From Siphonodentalium dalli (Eukaryota; Mollusca; Scaphopoda; Gadilida; Siphonodentaliidae), in contig CP136068.1 in NCBI GenBank assembly GCA_032622095.1, positions 5,931,314 to 5,995,313 of the forward strand: a DNA stretch of 64,000 bases. The letters are read 5' to 3'. Shown piece by piece: positions 13,201-24,200 of the stretch. Both the position numbers and the translations under genes were made by a program. Every line of letters begins with the position of its first letter. Within the stretch, counting starts at the first letter, position 1. The notes beneath the pieces are model-generated. The model was not told the DNA's origin. It did not search any database and worked only from the letters and a program-made list of their open reading frames with translations.

Positions 13201-16200
13201 AAATTAGTATTTTTATTCCTTTATACCATTGGAAAGCTTATAAATATTTGTACAGACATCTTTGGAAAATTATGCATTAAATTTATCAATTTGTCATGCA
13301 TCAAGTTTCATAATGGACTAAAAATCAAGATAATAAATAAATAGATTTATATATGTCACTAACTTGAACATTCGTATAACACGTCCAGGTAAACTCCCTG
13401 TCAGAAGTATCATTGAGCTCAGCAGTATATTCATAGCTGCCACTCTCCTCACTTTTGGTTGATTTTCCCACACCTGGATGTGACCACATGTGGAACAACA
13501 TGCTCTAACTTTGAAGAGGGTTCCATACTCTCTCTTAGAAACCTTGGATTAAAATTAGAAAATAATTATAATACATATGTATGTATAGCTACTAAGTGGC
13601 AAAAATGACAAATCACAATTTCATACAAGAAAAGCAATGCCATTGCTAAATGTATAAAACACGGGTTGGCTGGGTTGCACATCAAAGATGGCGCTCATTA
13701 AATTTTTTGCCTATAAGTCTAAATCTATCAGACAGAGAATCATGAGAAATAAATGAACTAAAGAAATAAGCCTTACCCAGGTACCAAAACAAAATTGGAC
13801 AAATCGGGTTTTCAAACTACATTAAACTAGAGGTGTGACTGTCCCAATGGGACTAAGGATACCCCCGTGTTTTTTAAAATACTAAGATGTTTCACATGTC
13901 AGTAAACATTTAGTTAAAATAATAAAATAACAGTTCCCATTGCAGGTGCATAACCCCAACCCTAATCTTAAACATATTGACCGAAAAATGTAGGAATAAA
14001 AGCTCGGACAAAATTATGCATTTTGCAAAAATGTTCTAAGTCGAAAAAGGGGTACTAAATATCAGTGCCAAGATTAAAAAACATTGACCTAAAAATTTAG
14101 AAATAAAAGCTCAGACAAAATTTCCATGGTCCTAAATGTCTGTGCCAAGTTAAAATAAATTGACCTAAAAATGTAGGAATAAAAGCTCGGACAAAATTAT
14201 ACATGTTGCTAAAAAATTTCTAAGTCGAAAAAGGGGGAATAACTCCACCAAAAAAAGTCTGACAGACGTCATAATCGCAGGTGCACAGGTTCACATGGTG
14301 GTTGATGCCTGTGCCAAGTTTCACGGAAATTGATAAAAAAAACAACTGATAAAAACTCCGGACAAATTTGTGTCCACGGACGGATGGACGACGGACAAGC
14401 TGACTCCAGTATACCTCCCCCCTCTAACTTCGTTGCAGGGGGGGGAAATAAAATTTGTCGTGAAAGATTCATATACCAAGTATGTATGAAATTGCTTGAT
14501 GTTTATTCAAGAGAGAGAGAGACAAAGACCATTAAACTCCCAAAGATGGATCCAAACAGACTGAGAAATGTCGTATCATCACATTTCAGCATCTTTGGCT
14601 GAGCATTCTCTATTCATCTGAAAATGACATCAACCTTTTCATGACTGGAGCTTCCTGAAACTTTACGAAAACCCTGTGCCAATAATGCTTTTTCTTATAT
14701 GTGGGAATCTCAATAGGGAGCCTACCATATCATATCTCCCTATGGGAGACTGAGACTCATATATATAAGAGAATGCACTGGCACAGGATATTTAATGCTG
14801 CACCAACATGCTCCCATATTGGTTTAATAAATATTGATAACAAATCATAATCTTGCATTGGGCAGCTTTAGGCACAATTTATGGAATGGCTGAAATTCAA
14901 ACCACCATTCAGAAATTAAAATCTCAACAATGCATAATACCTCATTTGTTCCTCTGCAGACTTCACACTTCTCAAACAGTTCAAGCAATGAAGCCTGGAA
15001 CACAATAACCTTTGTCTGTTTTTGAATGGGAACATCACTCTCATTACTGAAAAATAATATTCATGAGAGCAGATCAAAGAGAATATTTTTCAAAGTGGAC
15101 ACTAATCAAAAATTCTGTTAAATAATAATAATGTTGTCATTCAGACAACATACGTATTGGATGGACAGACGGACGCCGATAATTTTTATAGTTTCTAAAA
15201 TATTTGTTGCGGAGGACAAAACGTGTTCATATCCCTTTGCTCTACCCTGTTAAATGTTAATTAATTTGATCACTTCCAATTAATTAACACTCTTCCTCCC
15301 AGGTAAATATCTTAACCTTACCTCATTTCATCAAACTTGATCCCGTTGAAAGGATCTTTCTCTCCATCAGAATCGATGACTGGCACATATTCCACATCCG
15401 ATGATGAGCTCATATCAGGTATGTTGTTTGCTGATTCCTCTTCAGATAAATTTGGCAACGAATCAGGAACTACATGTACAAGATACAAATGCATTAATTT
15501 CATCATCGATCAATTAGTCTGTGTGCATGCGCAATTAATAGACACATGGTCACACATCCAGTTATTATAATTACATAATTACAACTACCGGTATAGATGG
15601 GCCTCCGGACAAATTGGGTGTCCATGGACGGCTAGACAGACGGACGGACAAAAGCTGATTCCGTATACTATACCCCCCAACAACTCGTTGCGGGGGTATA
15701 AAAAACATACTAGTACTCTTGAGTGCCTAATACAAGTACAGGGTGGAATAATAGTACAGGTTGGAAAATGTCGCGTAATTGAATAATAGTACAGGGCGGA
15801 ATAAACGTACAGACTGGAAATATTAGTACCATACATCCCCACAAAATGCACCATCTGACTGGTTTACTGATGCCATGTGACAGAAATAGTTTCGATGGAT
15901 AGCCAGGTCTGTGAATCTGCAGTGTGCTGATAACTGTTTGTCAACAATCAGAGTTCATTTCTTTATGAATAACACAATTTACGATTGGTGAATTATTTCT
16001 TTTCAGTGGTTAATTTAATAAACGTTCAGGGCCAAATAACGATCATACAGGTGGGAATTTTACCTCGATTTTAATAATCGTACATGTATGTTTATTAGGC
16101 ACTCAAGAGTACACTGACGTGGGCTATGTAAATATTTAAAAATGCAGATGAGCATCCAAGTAATACCTGGTCCGTGGACATGTCCTATGACAGTTTTCAT

Positions 16201-19200
16201 CGGTTCAAAATCAGGTTCACAGATTAGAACTTGAAGAATGTCTCTAAAAGTAGTTAAACCAATATTGGCAATATAGGGACCAAAATTATCTTAACAAACA
16301 AATATGTTCTGTAATACCAAATATAGCCTTATTGCATACTAATACATGTCAGAATATATTGCTTTTTTCTGGAAGAGGCTGATAAGAAAGTTCAGTATAA
16401 TTAATACAAGAAAACATTACCTTTTTGACCAAAAGTAGGAAAATATGCTAGTGTTTGCCTAAAATCAACAAATTCCCTATTAATTACTGATTGGAATATC
16501 AAGTAATGGCGAACATATTCGCCCTATATGTAATGCAACATTTCCATCTAATTTCCAACTGTTGAATTTTTTTTTACCTCCCCCCCAGCCCTACGAATTG
16601 GTAATGGAAATAATAAACACTCACTATTCTTTTCTAAATTAACCTGAATCTGAACACTTCTCATAGTTCGAAGACCAGATGAAGATGGCTTGTGACGCAG
16701 GCGCTTTAATTGTGGATAATGGCGACGCCTGCACCTGTTCATCCATTTTAAAGTTCCTACACCTGAAGAAAATATTAGATATTATATATTCCTGGATATT
16801 GTATGACTGAATTTCCTAGAATTTTTTTATATCATATGAATAACCTAACTACCTCTACAATAACATTTATAGTTAGGCAATATTCATTATTGGTATACAT
16901 GTAAAAACAAAGACTCTCTATAGTTTACTATTCTTTCTTATGGATGTGACTATTTTAATGGCAAACCCACCGCGAAGGCCAATCCTGACTTCAAACTTGG
17001 TATACGTCTATTTGACAAATCCTCTCGTTTACTGGTGGAAGCATATTTAATTTTAAAACGAGCATCACTGGGGTATGGCAAAATATGCCCCTTAGCCATT
17101 TATATTTGTACTATCGCAAGATAAAATAATAATTTGAGCTTTACTACAATGATTATCTGATATACCTCTATTTCAATGCCAAAATGCAGTCAAATGTCGA
17201 AAAATGGCTGTAACTCATGTGAAAATTATTGAACAAAACCTATATTCGAACTTGGCCTGTAGTTTTTGCTGGTAAACACTATTACATGCATACCAGCTTC
17301 GGTTCAGATCAAATAATCCAAACTGGAGTTATCTGTTATGGAAACAGCATTATTATGAAATCGGTCGAAAAATGGTCATAATTCATGGCAAATAGCCAAA
17401 TATATTTGTTTTATTTGGATGCGTCTTTAAAGCAAGATATTAATAGATGAAAAATATCACCAATATCAAAGTCTGTCTTGTTGTCGTTAACATTCAATAT
17501 CATAATGGTCGCCATGAGGCTTCGCTGTTCAATATTATGCAAACCTAAACATTTTTCAATTTTTTTTACATGTCTTGATTAATATTTCCATTGACGGAAA
17601 CAAAAAAAACCCAAAATATTTATTTGGGTACCGTAGGGTATTCCATAAACCAAGTAATAAATTGAAAATGTCGATGACACTGTATCTCAACTTGGAAAGG
17701 GAATAATTCATGTGTTACTGTCAATGGAGCATGATTATCAGTTATCTTATATTAAACCCCAAAATGACTCTTTCCCATCCACATATCAATGTTAACACCC
17801 ATGACAAATTTCATGATGATCTGACCATTGGTAAATGATTTAGCCCATGCCAATTTATGATTTAGTCATGCAAAGAGTAAAATCCAAGATGGCTACCAGC
17901 AGCCATGTTTTATGGCTGAATGACCCCAAAATGACTCCTCCCATCTACATGTCGATATTAACATCTAGGACAAACTTCATGATGATCCAACTAACAGTAC
18001 GACATGTAGCCTGTGCCAAAGTATTTAGTCATGCAAAAAGTTAAATCCAAGATGGCTGCTGGTGGCCATGTTTTTTGGCCGAATAACCCTAAAATGACTT
18101 GTTCCCATCTATATGTCAATATTAACATAATTTACAAATTTCATGATGATCAGACAAACGGTACAAGTACGGCCTGTAGCTCGTGTAATGGATTGAATTT
18201 TGAAATCCAAGATAGCCGTTGGAGGCCATGTTTTATGTGCTGAATTACCCCAAAATGACTCGTTCCCATCGACATGTCAATGTCAACAGCTATGACAAAT
18301 TTCATTATGATCCGACCAATGGTGCAACCTGTAGCCCGTGCTAAAGGAAATTGTTGACGAATCACACACGCACACACACTGATGACGGATACCAAGCCAT
18401 GGCAATAGCTCAAACTTTACAAAGCTAAAAATAAAATGCCCTTTGTACATTGCTGATTAGACATACGCTTATCCTCTGTCATTGGCTCATCTGTCTGAAT
18501 GGAACAATCAGATGTTCTTTGCTCATCGGCTTGCGAATCGACATCTAGCTGAGCGTCAATAGGAGCATCATGATCCTTGATTATCGTGGCTGCAGCCCTC
18601 CTGACAAATGCCCGTCTCGCTGTCTTTTTCTGTACTGGTGACAGATAAACAGTCTCCAACTCTGTCTTCTCTTTTGTCCAGTGGACCGATGGTACAGCAT
18701 TCTTTTTCAATGAAAGTCTGCAAGAAATTGTGAAATCTTAGCATCTGTAATATTTGCCATGAAAAGCTTAAAGGTACTCAATACGATTCGACGGTCCCCA
18801 TATCATCAGATTCAACAGCAGCAACATTTTTTGAAATGCCACTTCAGTTATCAGAATCGATTAATTGCCCAAAAATAATACTAACCACAGTCAACTATAA
18901 TATAAAATTGCCCAAAACCTGTTATTTATCAACATTTTGTTCAACGAACATTTCCAGTTGTCAAATATCTGAAACAAAAAAGCCACTGGATTTTAGAGTT
19001 ATTGATCTTCATCCGCTATCTGGTCAGAAATAGAAATTCATGAGGGACAAGGTTCCAGATGGCTCCAATGGGATCTAACTTGAGAAAGAAAATGGTACAT
19101 GTTAGAAATGTCCAGTGATGCTATTTAGGTCTGGGAAAAAAATTGGGAGGGGCAAAACAATTTCACACCACATTAACTTGGGCAACGCTGGGTTACACTG

Positions 19201-20977
19201 CTAGTATATATAACATAGGATGAACAGTGAAGGCATACCATAATAAATAAACAAGGGTAACACTATGGGAGGCTAAATTAACATTGAATAGGCATGCTTA
19301 AGCGTAATATGTGATTAAACAATCCAATAACCATGGTATACATATACATGTATAACTCTAGTAGTAATTATATTATCAAGATATTATAATATGCACTTGA
19401 TAGCACCGTTCTGGTGATTCAATATACTTACATTGACAATTTGAAACATATTCTAGATCTGGAATAATTGCTATTTATCTTACCTCCGAGCAGTTGTTGC
19501 AGTCGTACATGACAAAGTAACATACATGTACAATACCTGGCACATCTACATGACCATTGTCACTCTTGGAAATGGATTATTCACATATGTGGTACAGTTA
19601 ATCACCAGACCAGCTGGGAACTGCAAAAACAAAACTATAGAAGACATGAAAATCAAGCAACATTCACCCAGCTGGAACTCCCAGGATGTATTATACTTAC
19701 ATTGCCTGGTTAGTGACCTAAGTGACCATGCAACCCACTGTTATAATTATTAATGGTCAAGTACACACTTTATATCAAATGGTTTCAAATTTTCACTATT
19801 AAGTACTATTGAAAGAAAACCAAAACATAGTATTATATTATTTTGAATACTATTATTTTTGTATACATGTATATAATAAAGTGGGTTGCATTTGTGTAGT
19901 TTTTGGGCCACTCGCCATGAAGTCATGTTCCCAGGCCAGCTGGCATATACGTCAGAGGACGACTGAAGGTCAGAAAGTGCATAGAGACTGTCACTTGATA
20001 ATTGTCTTGCATGAGTAACTATACAATTATATACAAATTACAATCATTGGCAATGATCTACAATACGACATATACATTTTAATGCCTGATTATAATTAAA
20101 ATGTATTATTTTTTTATTATTTGTGAGCTGCGATAATGTTTTTCAACGAAGCACTGTACAGTACTGTGTACATAAGTCATAACTAATCAAGTCTTTGATT
20201 CAAGATCAAGGTTTAAACAGAGTTACAGAATCTATGTACTGTAAATGTAATTGTACATGTAAAGATCAAACTATCGTCTTCAAATAGCATAGTGTATAGG
20301 GCCCAATCATGGAAATAAATGATACATTGAATCGATAATTGATTCATTGATTTTGCAAAAATTATTAGTTTCTTTTTTCTCTAAAATTTTGGCATAAAAA
20401 TCAGACCATACTTATGATACTAGAATAATAATATATTATATATGTTTTTGGACTCAAAATGAGTAAAGTTCTAAAGTAAATGCTAAAGTGATTTAATAGT
20501 TATTATATAAATTTTATAATGCCCAGAGCCAGGGCATGGAATGATGAATCGAATAATGAAAGGCCTGATTTATTGAATTATTCATTGAGGATTCAGTCTG
20601 ACCGATTGATGCAATCAATGAATGATCTGATGATTGTAAATTTTCAATTATCAATAGACTTGACATAATGACAAGTCTGGATAAATTGTCAATGAGAAAA
20701 CACTGAGAGTGCATTTATAGTAAGCTGACACGATTTACGATACAAATGTGGTTCAAACTTACTTCTTTGAGAATCCACCCTTAACTTGCATCCAATTTTC
20801 GAAGCAATCAGCTTCGAAATGCTCGGAACAGATTACACTGGATCTCGTCGGCGTCCAGTCATTCCTGGTATTTGACACAAAAATGGACCAAAGCCGCGAT
20901 GATGCAGGGTCAGCGGGCCAATAAAACAGATTGTTGGTAGAGTGGTTGCACCCTGTGACAACGCATTTTCTTGGCAT
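7062..20977 (-). CDS. THAP-domain Kolobok-like transposase, 12 exons, 748 residues
   Basis: Coding exons on the minus strand: 20977-20763, 18717-18467, 16762-16625, 15469-15322, 15046-14941, 13542-13364, 12376-12133, 11377-11191, 9762-9535, 8372-8201, 7824-7679, 7294-7062. All junctions are GT/AG, and the total of 2247 nt divides by three with no internal stop. The N terminus is a THAP C2CH zinc finger (C5, C10, C50, H53) closed by an AVPxxx-like AVPS at 79-82; THAP fingers bind DNA. Next come a Ser/Asp-rich linker, a zinc-ribbon-like set (C278-x2-C281, C302-x2-C305-x-H307), and acidic clusters expected of an RNase H-fold transposase: GGDARCD (D395, D399), VTDMHTSI (D463) and TSRVENFHS (E599). 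The tail is Lys-rich (PKKKKKKVSK), a likely nuclear signal. Catalytic residues are inferred by pattern, not alignment. The intact frame suggests recent activity or selection. Confidence 0.82.
7679..7824 (-). CDS. Transposase exon 11
   Basis: Acceptor tgttactgacag|GACACA at 7824 and donor ACATACA|GTGAGT at 7679. It continues the fold with QVAALHYNEN and a YPKYKDGHVLRKIL segment. Confidence 0.8.
8201..8372 (-). CDS. Transposase exon 10: candidate catalytic Glu
   Basis: Acceptor ttcttttcatag|GGTCC at 8372 and donor TCCAG|GTGGGT at 8201. Contains GQTSRVENFHSVINHYAPK; its Glu (E599) is the best placed acidic residue for the third catalytic position. Confidence 0.82.
8735..9265. repeat. Dispersed direct repeat, copy 1
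   Basis: Starts tacatgacaaagtaacata and ends catgagtaactatacaatta. A nearly identical copy in the same orientation is at 19507-20035. It contains internal inverted words (ccagctggga, ccaggccagctgg). Non-coding; both copies lie in transposase introns. Confidence 0.75.
9535..9762 (-). CDS. Transposase exon 9
   Basis: Acceptor atatctcag|CTATAAA at 9762 and donor GCAG|GTTCAA at 9535. Encodes NLSKKKGMDVVKEW and a Trp/His-rich helical insert. Confidence 0.82.
9860..9974. mobile_element. 115-bp MITE related to the Kolobok-like element
   Basis: TIRs agagatagacgcaactc and the inverted gaattgcgtctatatct. TTAA duplications at 9856-9859 and 9975-9978. About 90 bp match the terminal sequence 21184-21274 in inverse orientation. 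It lies between transposase exons 8 and 9. Confidence 0.85.
10407..11169. mobile_element. piggyBac-type MITE with a nested MITE
   Basis: Ends cccttacatgactgg and ccgccatgaaaggg. TTAA at 11170-11173, and a degenerate ATAA on the left. Inside, 10570-11078 is a second MITE with arms cacccctggtccaatggtcc and the inverted ggaccacttgaccaggggtg. Hairpin words of the cattctcttatatat family also occur. Confidence 0.6.
11191..11377 (-). CDS. Transposase exon 8: second acidic cluster
   Basis: Acceptor ttatgtctcag|AGAACG at 11377 and donor GAAAG|GTAATC at 11191. Contains SSSNAMELEGLKRCM and IVTDMHTSITKWLRE, then the WHVVK motif. Confidence 0.83.
12133..12376 (-). CDS. Transposase exon 7: first acidic cluster
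   Basis: Acceptor tcttttatag|GATGATG at 12376 and donor ATACAA|GTAAAC at 12133. Contains PLLLGGDARCDTPGHSAKY, the candidate first catalytic Asp region. Confidence 0.82.
12404..12984. mobile_element. TA-flanked MITE (mariner-like target)
   Basis: About 38-bp inverted ends (ccttgctcgtatttaaattc... and its inverse) with one mismatch, directly bounded by TA on both sides. TA duplication is typical of Tc1/mariner-type MITEs. It lies in the intron upstream of transposase exon 7. Confidence 0.7.
13364..13542 (-). CDS. Transposase exon 6
   Basis: Acceptor ttttaatccaag|GTTTCT at 13542 and donor TTCAA|GTTAGT at 13364. It carries the second Cys/His set (RACCSTCGH) and a hydrophobic helix-like run (NILLSSMILLTGSLPGRVI). 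Confidence 0.78.
13840..14455. repeat. Dispersed repeat with internal diverged units
   Basis: Three diverged blocks containing gtaggaataaaagctcggac, then a tail cggacggatggacgacggac followed by ccagtatacc and a C/G run. A related tail is at 15595-15705. Such tails are common in marine invertebrate MITE/SINE families; the exact class is not assigned. Confidence 0.4.
14635..14822. repeat. piggyBac-type hairpin MITE copy
   Basis: Similar to 10407-11169 and 45763-46013: ttcatgactggagcttcctg, a central cttatat palindrome, then ctgcaccaacatgctcccat. Its TTAA ends are degenerate. Confidence 0.45.
14941..15046 (-). CDS. Transposase exon 5
   Basis: Acceptor ttatttttcag|TAATGAG at 15046 and donor AATGAG|GTATTA at 14941. 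It encodes KVIVFQASLLELFEKCEVC, a conserved-looking segment that ends in the first Cys pair of a zinc-ribbon-like motif. Too short and lacking an ATG to show as an ordinary ORF. Confidence 0.78.
15322..15469 (-). CDS. Transposase exon 4
   Basis: Acceptor gtacatgtag|TTCCTG at 15469 and donor ATGAG|GTAAGG at 15322. Acidic peptide (SEEESANNIPDMSSSSDVEY). Confidence 0.78.
15712..16113. mobile_element. MITE with 18-bp perfect inverted ends
   Basis: gtactcttgagtgcctaa at 15714-15731 and its exact inverse ttaggcactcaagagtac at 16096-16113. It lies in a transposase intron. A related palindrome is at 34364-34546. Confidence 0.65.
16625..16762 (-). CDS. Transposase exon 3
   Basis: Acceptor attttcttcag|GTGTAGG at 16762 and donor AATA|GTGAGT at 16625. 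The peptide is Arg/Lys-rich (MNRCRRRHYPQLKRLRHK). Confidence 0.78.
17660..18420. repeat. Satellite-bearing element, short copy
   Basis: Head gtcgatgacactgtatctca; about four units of roughly 165 bp, each with atccaagatggc and ccatgtttt; tail ccatggcaatagctcaaact. Same family as 29279-30400, 37255-41360 and 47757-62475. It interrupts the intron between transposase exons 2 and 3. Confidence 0.8.
18467..18717 (-). CDS. Transposase exon 2: THAP end and acidic linker
   Basis: Acceptor tttcttgcag|ACTTTC at 18717. It finishes the finger with LKKNAVPSVHW, followed by a basic patch and a Gln/Asp/Glu-rich linker. Donor AAGC|GTATGT at 18467. Confidence 0.8.
18772..19060. repeat. Dispersed repeat, inverted partner at 42665-42970
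   Basis: Contains ttatcagaatcgattaattg and caacattttgttcaacgaac; the inverse is found at 42665-42970. The short open frames in both are repeat shadows. Confidence 0.65.
19507..20035. repeat. Dispersed direct repeat, copy 2
   Basis: Near-identical to 8735-9265 in the same orientation. Confidence 0.75.
20763..20977 (-). CDS. Transposase exon 1: THAP zinc finger
   Basis: Starts at ATG 20977 (MPRKCVVTGCNHS), where THAP fingers typically begin within a few residues of the protein start. CSEHF carries the distal Cys/His pair. Donor GAA|GTAAGT at 20763/20762. The longer upstream open frame from 21043 lacks a better start and is probably 5' UTR. Confidence 0.85.
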
Positions 20978-21071
20978 GATAGCAAGAAACCCACAAGTTG
21001 AATTGTTGTTGAAAAAGAAATCCGAGAAAGCACAAACGAACACGCCGATGGGGAATACCGTCTGCGTCTGC

Positions 21072-21095
21072 GAGTGTCCCCAACTGACGTCATGC
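21072..21095 (-). promoter_or_regulatory. Subterminal CRE-like TGACGTCA shared by both genes
   Basis: The palindrome tgacgtca, followed by gttggggaca, lies upstream of the transposase start on the minus strand. The same words occur at 57-74 just before the P2X7-like gene. TGACGTCA is the CREB/ATF consensus. Promoter function is inferred from position. Confidence 0.4.
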
Positions 21096-21183
21096 GCCAG
21101 AATCTACTGATTTCAACGTGACAGTCGATTCATTTCAGGCCGGCTTCCGGAGCGATGTCGTGCGGGAAATTTAAATGTCGCAA

Positions 21184-21274
21184 GTCTTAGGTTTTTGTAT
21201 TAGGATAATGTTGGGGCATAACCGAGGGAGTTAAGACAAAATAACAATGAATTTTGCGAGTTGCGTCTATCTCT
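21184..21274. repeat. Right terminal sequence of the Kolobok-like element
   Basis: Inverse of the left part of the MITE at 9860-9950. The outermost bases tgcgtctatctct abut TTAA at 21275-21278. A local duplication repeats tatctctttaaataacacat at 21427-21446. Confidence 0.72.
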
Positions 21275-21278
21275 TTAA

Positions 21279-24200
21279 ATAACACATTTTATATAGATTC
21301 CTGGGTATGAAATAATACGTATGAGTTGGGTAGGCTGGATTTAGATTCAATGATGAGATCAATTTTGTTAAATGTCCAGAGATTCTCTCGCTGACCTGTA
21401 AGAAGTATTACATCATTAAAGATGGATTATCTCTTTAAATAACACATTTTATATAGAATCGTGGGTATGAAATAATACGTATGAATTGGAAATCACTGCC
21501 CGGAAAAGATTCTATCAATTAATATTGATTTTATTTCAATATTATTTTATTCAATTAATGGGACACTTCTTTGTTCTATAGATAGAACATTTTGATATAC
21601 ATGTATGCCTACTGTAGTGCTCCGAATGAATGTGAGCCACAAAAAGTTGATTGATTGTATCTGTTGTAACAATAAGTGTGAATCAAGTATATTGTATAGA
21701 AGACCAAGAGCGTAGCATATGTTCAGTTTCAACGATTAAAATATAACTGAAAATTACGAAAAAACACAAATTAAAAAACAGTCATGAATATCAGGAACCC
21801 TTATTTTATATTAAAAAATCCAAATAAGATCAATATTAATTGATAGTCTATTATTCTATACCCATGAAACTATACAGTCTGGAGTAAACTACATACCAAC
21901 ATATACAAAAAATAGTGGTATAAGTAGAATGGCTTTGGTATTTGTCATAAATAAGCCAGAAATGTATAGTAGGCTACGATCATGGGACTTGGTTAGTGGG
22001 GGGGGGGGTCTCAGCTTAATACCAACTTCAAATACCCCCCCTCCCATAACACATGGACACATGAGTGGACTTCTGTTATCAGCTTATTATTGCTTCTTTG
22101 CATATGATGACCCAAAAGTGACGGCTGTGAGTGATATATATACAATAATTTGAGGAATTATGTACGTTATGCGTGTCGTGTCGATTGCCCTGTTACTGAA
22201 GAAATCTCTCAGATGATTAATTTTCATAAACTTAATCGAAATTGAATGATTATACACCATGGGCGAATCGTGCCCATTATCATCTGGAAACTATAGAGAT
22301 CATTTGTGGAAGAGATACTCCACCTTTATAGCCGTTGGCTTAGGGTCAAAATTTAGCAAAAATCGTGACAGACCGAATTAAAGCATGAAACTTTGCTGAT
22401 ATGTAAAATGGGATATGGGAATTTTTTTTAGAGGGGGGTGCCCGACCTGCGGGTCATGGTTCAGGAGAATTTCTGGTTTCCATGGTAACATCATACAATA
22501 TTTGGGGAAAAGTGAAAAAATGCCCCAGTATGCAAACAGTTAGACTTGTGTTTGAATAAATGATGTGAACTCATATTGCAATCAATGGTCCATCAACTGA
22601 ACTGGGACACTATGAATTGTAGGGTCAAGGTCAACCACTAAGGTCAAGGTCATTGGAAAATATATAATTTTTTTGTCTATTTTTTATTGATGGTCTCATA
22701 TGCCGCCAACCCTCATGCTTTAGTCAAAAGGCATTCCCTTTCATAAATGCACAAAAAAATAGGGCATCACCACCATGTTCAATTTGGTATATGATATACT
22801 TTATTTCATATGGTCGTTGTTTACTTTTGATAATCTTAAGTTTATATCATCACATTTTTTAGATACCACTTTTTATCTTACAATATAGCTATATTTCATC
22901 AAATACACGCGAAAACGCCTAGGCGGTTTCCGATCTTGTATCCTGGATGGCAACAAGGATATCGTGGATGGCAACAGCTGGTGCACGTGCGTTTCGACAA
23001 CTGGCTTGTTTTGAAACGTCTGAATAACCAACTAAAAGTCATAAAATAATATACTCGTGTGCTACGAATGTAAAATAATCAATAATTAGTTCAATAAAGT
23101 TGACAAAATGTAGAGACATGGCCCAAAAAGCTCAAAATAACCACCCAAAAATTTTTGGAAATCGAAAAAGTTACGAAGTTTACACATTGTTTACAGCGCG
23201 CACGAATACGGACTATTTTGACAATTTCTATTTTAGCGAGGTAGGGAATTCCCCGCAATTCAGTACGGTCTTGATCAAAAGCTACTGAACGCATTTTTTA
23301 TTCGATAAAATACAGAAGGGAAAATCAAATTAATTTTATCTTATGTTAAGGATATAAAACAGAATACTTACGAAAAGTCCGTGATTTATTGCATTTCCTC
23401 TAAATGAAGTTTAATGGGTTATTTTAGTGTGAGTCAGAACTCGATTGTCGAAGTGTCGGAAAGTTCAAAATTCACCAAAACTCTGAATGGACAGTCATCT
23501 CCGGCATTGCCTCTCGCCAACACTATCACTATCCAAGGAGATTGCACCATAAAATAATACAATTATCCTGTTAAAAGTGACAATTATGTCGAACATATGA
23601 AACGAAAATATCGTCGCCTCTTCATTGAATCGGATTCCAGCTAAAGTGAAATTGAATAGTGACGTGAATTTCTCCGAATTTGACTTATCACAACGTCGCG
23701 TGCTGAGAATTGTGTACGTTGTGTACGTAATCAAATAGTTCCTGTTTTAAATTGAGTTTTATTGCATTTTTATGGGACGAATTGTAAGATAAATTGGTTA
23801 TCACCATCCTGTGTGTTTCCGAGATCCGTATTCAAGTCTCGCTGCCTTCTCTGGGCGGTCTATCGACTCATCCTACGGACTCGTCGATAGACTGCCCAGA
23901 GAAGGCAGCTCGACTTGAGTACGGATCTCAGAAACACACATGGTGGTGATAACCTATATTTATGGTATTTGTGCAATTACGGCCTGGACTATGCTAAAGA
24001 TAAATACAGTGAATTTTAATTTTACCCTCTCAAATAAATATTAAATATAGTCATACGACGTAAATATAGAGCGATTGTGTTGGGTTAATATTAGTATTAG
24101 AGTTTTTGGGTTGAGTTGGTAATTTGAATACACAACATATATCTTGTTGCCATGGCAACTGTTAGCGATAAGTCTGCGAATAATTTCTCAGAATTAATTC

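Larger units (their letters stand above)
1..21274. mobile_element. Giant Kolobok-like DNA transposon, left end outside window
   Basis: Seen: the right end reads ...gcgtctatctct followed by TTAA at 21275-21278. The last roughly 90 bp (21184-21274) recur in inverted orientation at 9860-9950 as the end of a small MITE that is itself flanked by TTAA. Two convergent genes lie inside, and both begin just inside a shared subterminal sequence, tgacgtcagttggggaca, at 57-74 (plus) and about 21075-21092 (minus). On the right this motif starts about 181 bp from the terminus, so by symmetry the left end should lie about 125 bp before base 1. Known: Kolobok transposons use TTAA target sites and encode THAP-domain transposases. 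Inferred: one element of about 21.4 kb with a P2X7-type passenger gene. The alternative is that two gene copies merely lie side by side. Confidence 0.62.

Noticed and set aside
20833-21093. Open frame from the minus-strand ATG in the shared subterminal box
   Set aside because: Overlaps the THAP exon in another frame; Arg-rich low-complexity start and no domain.
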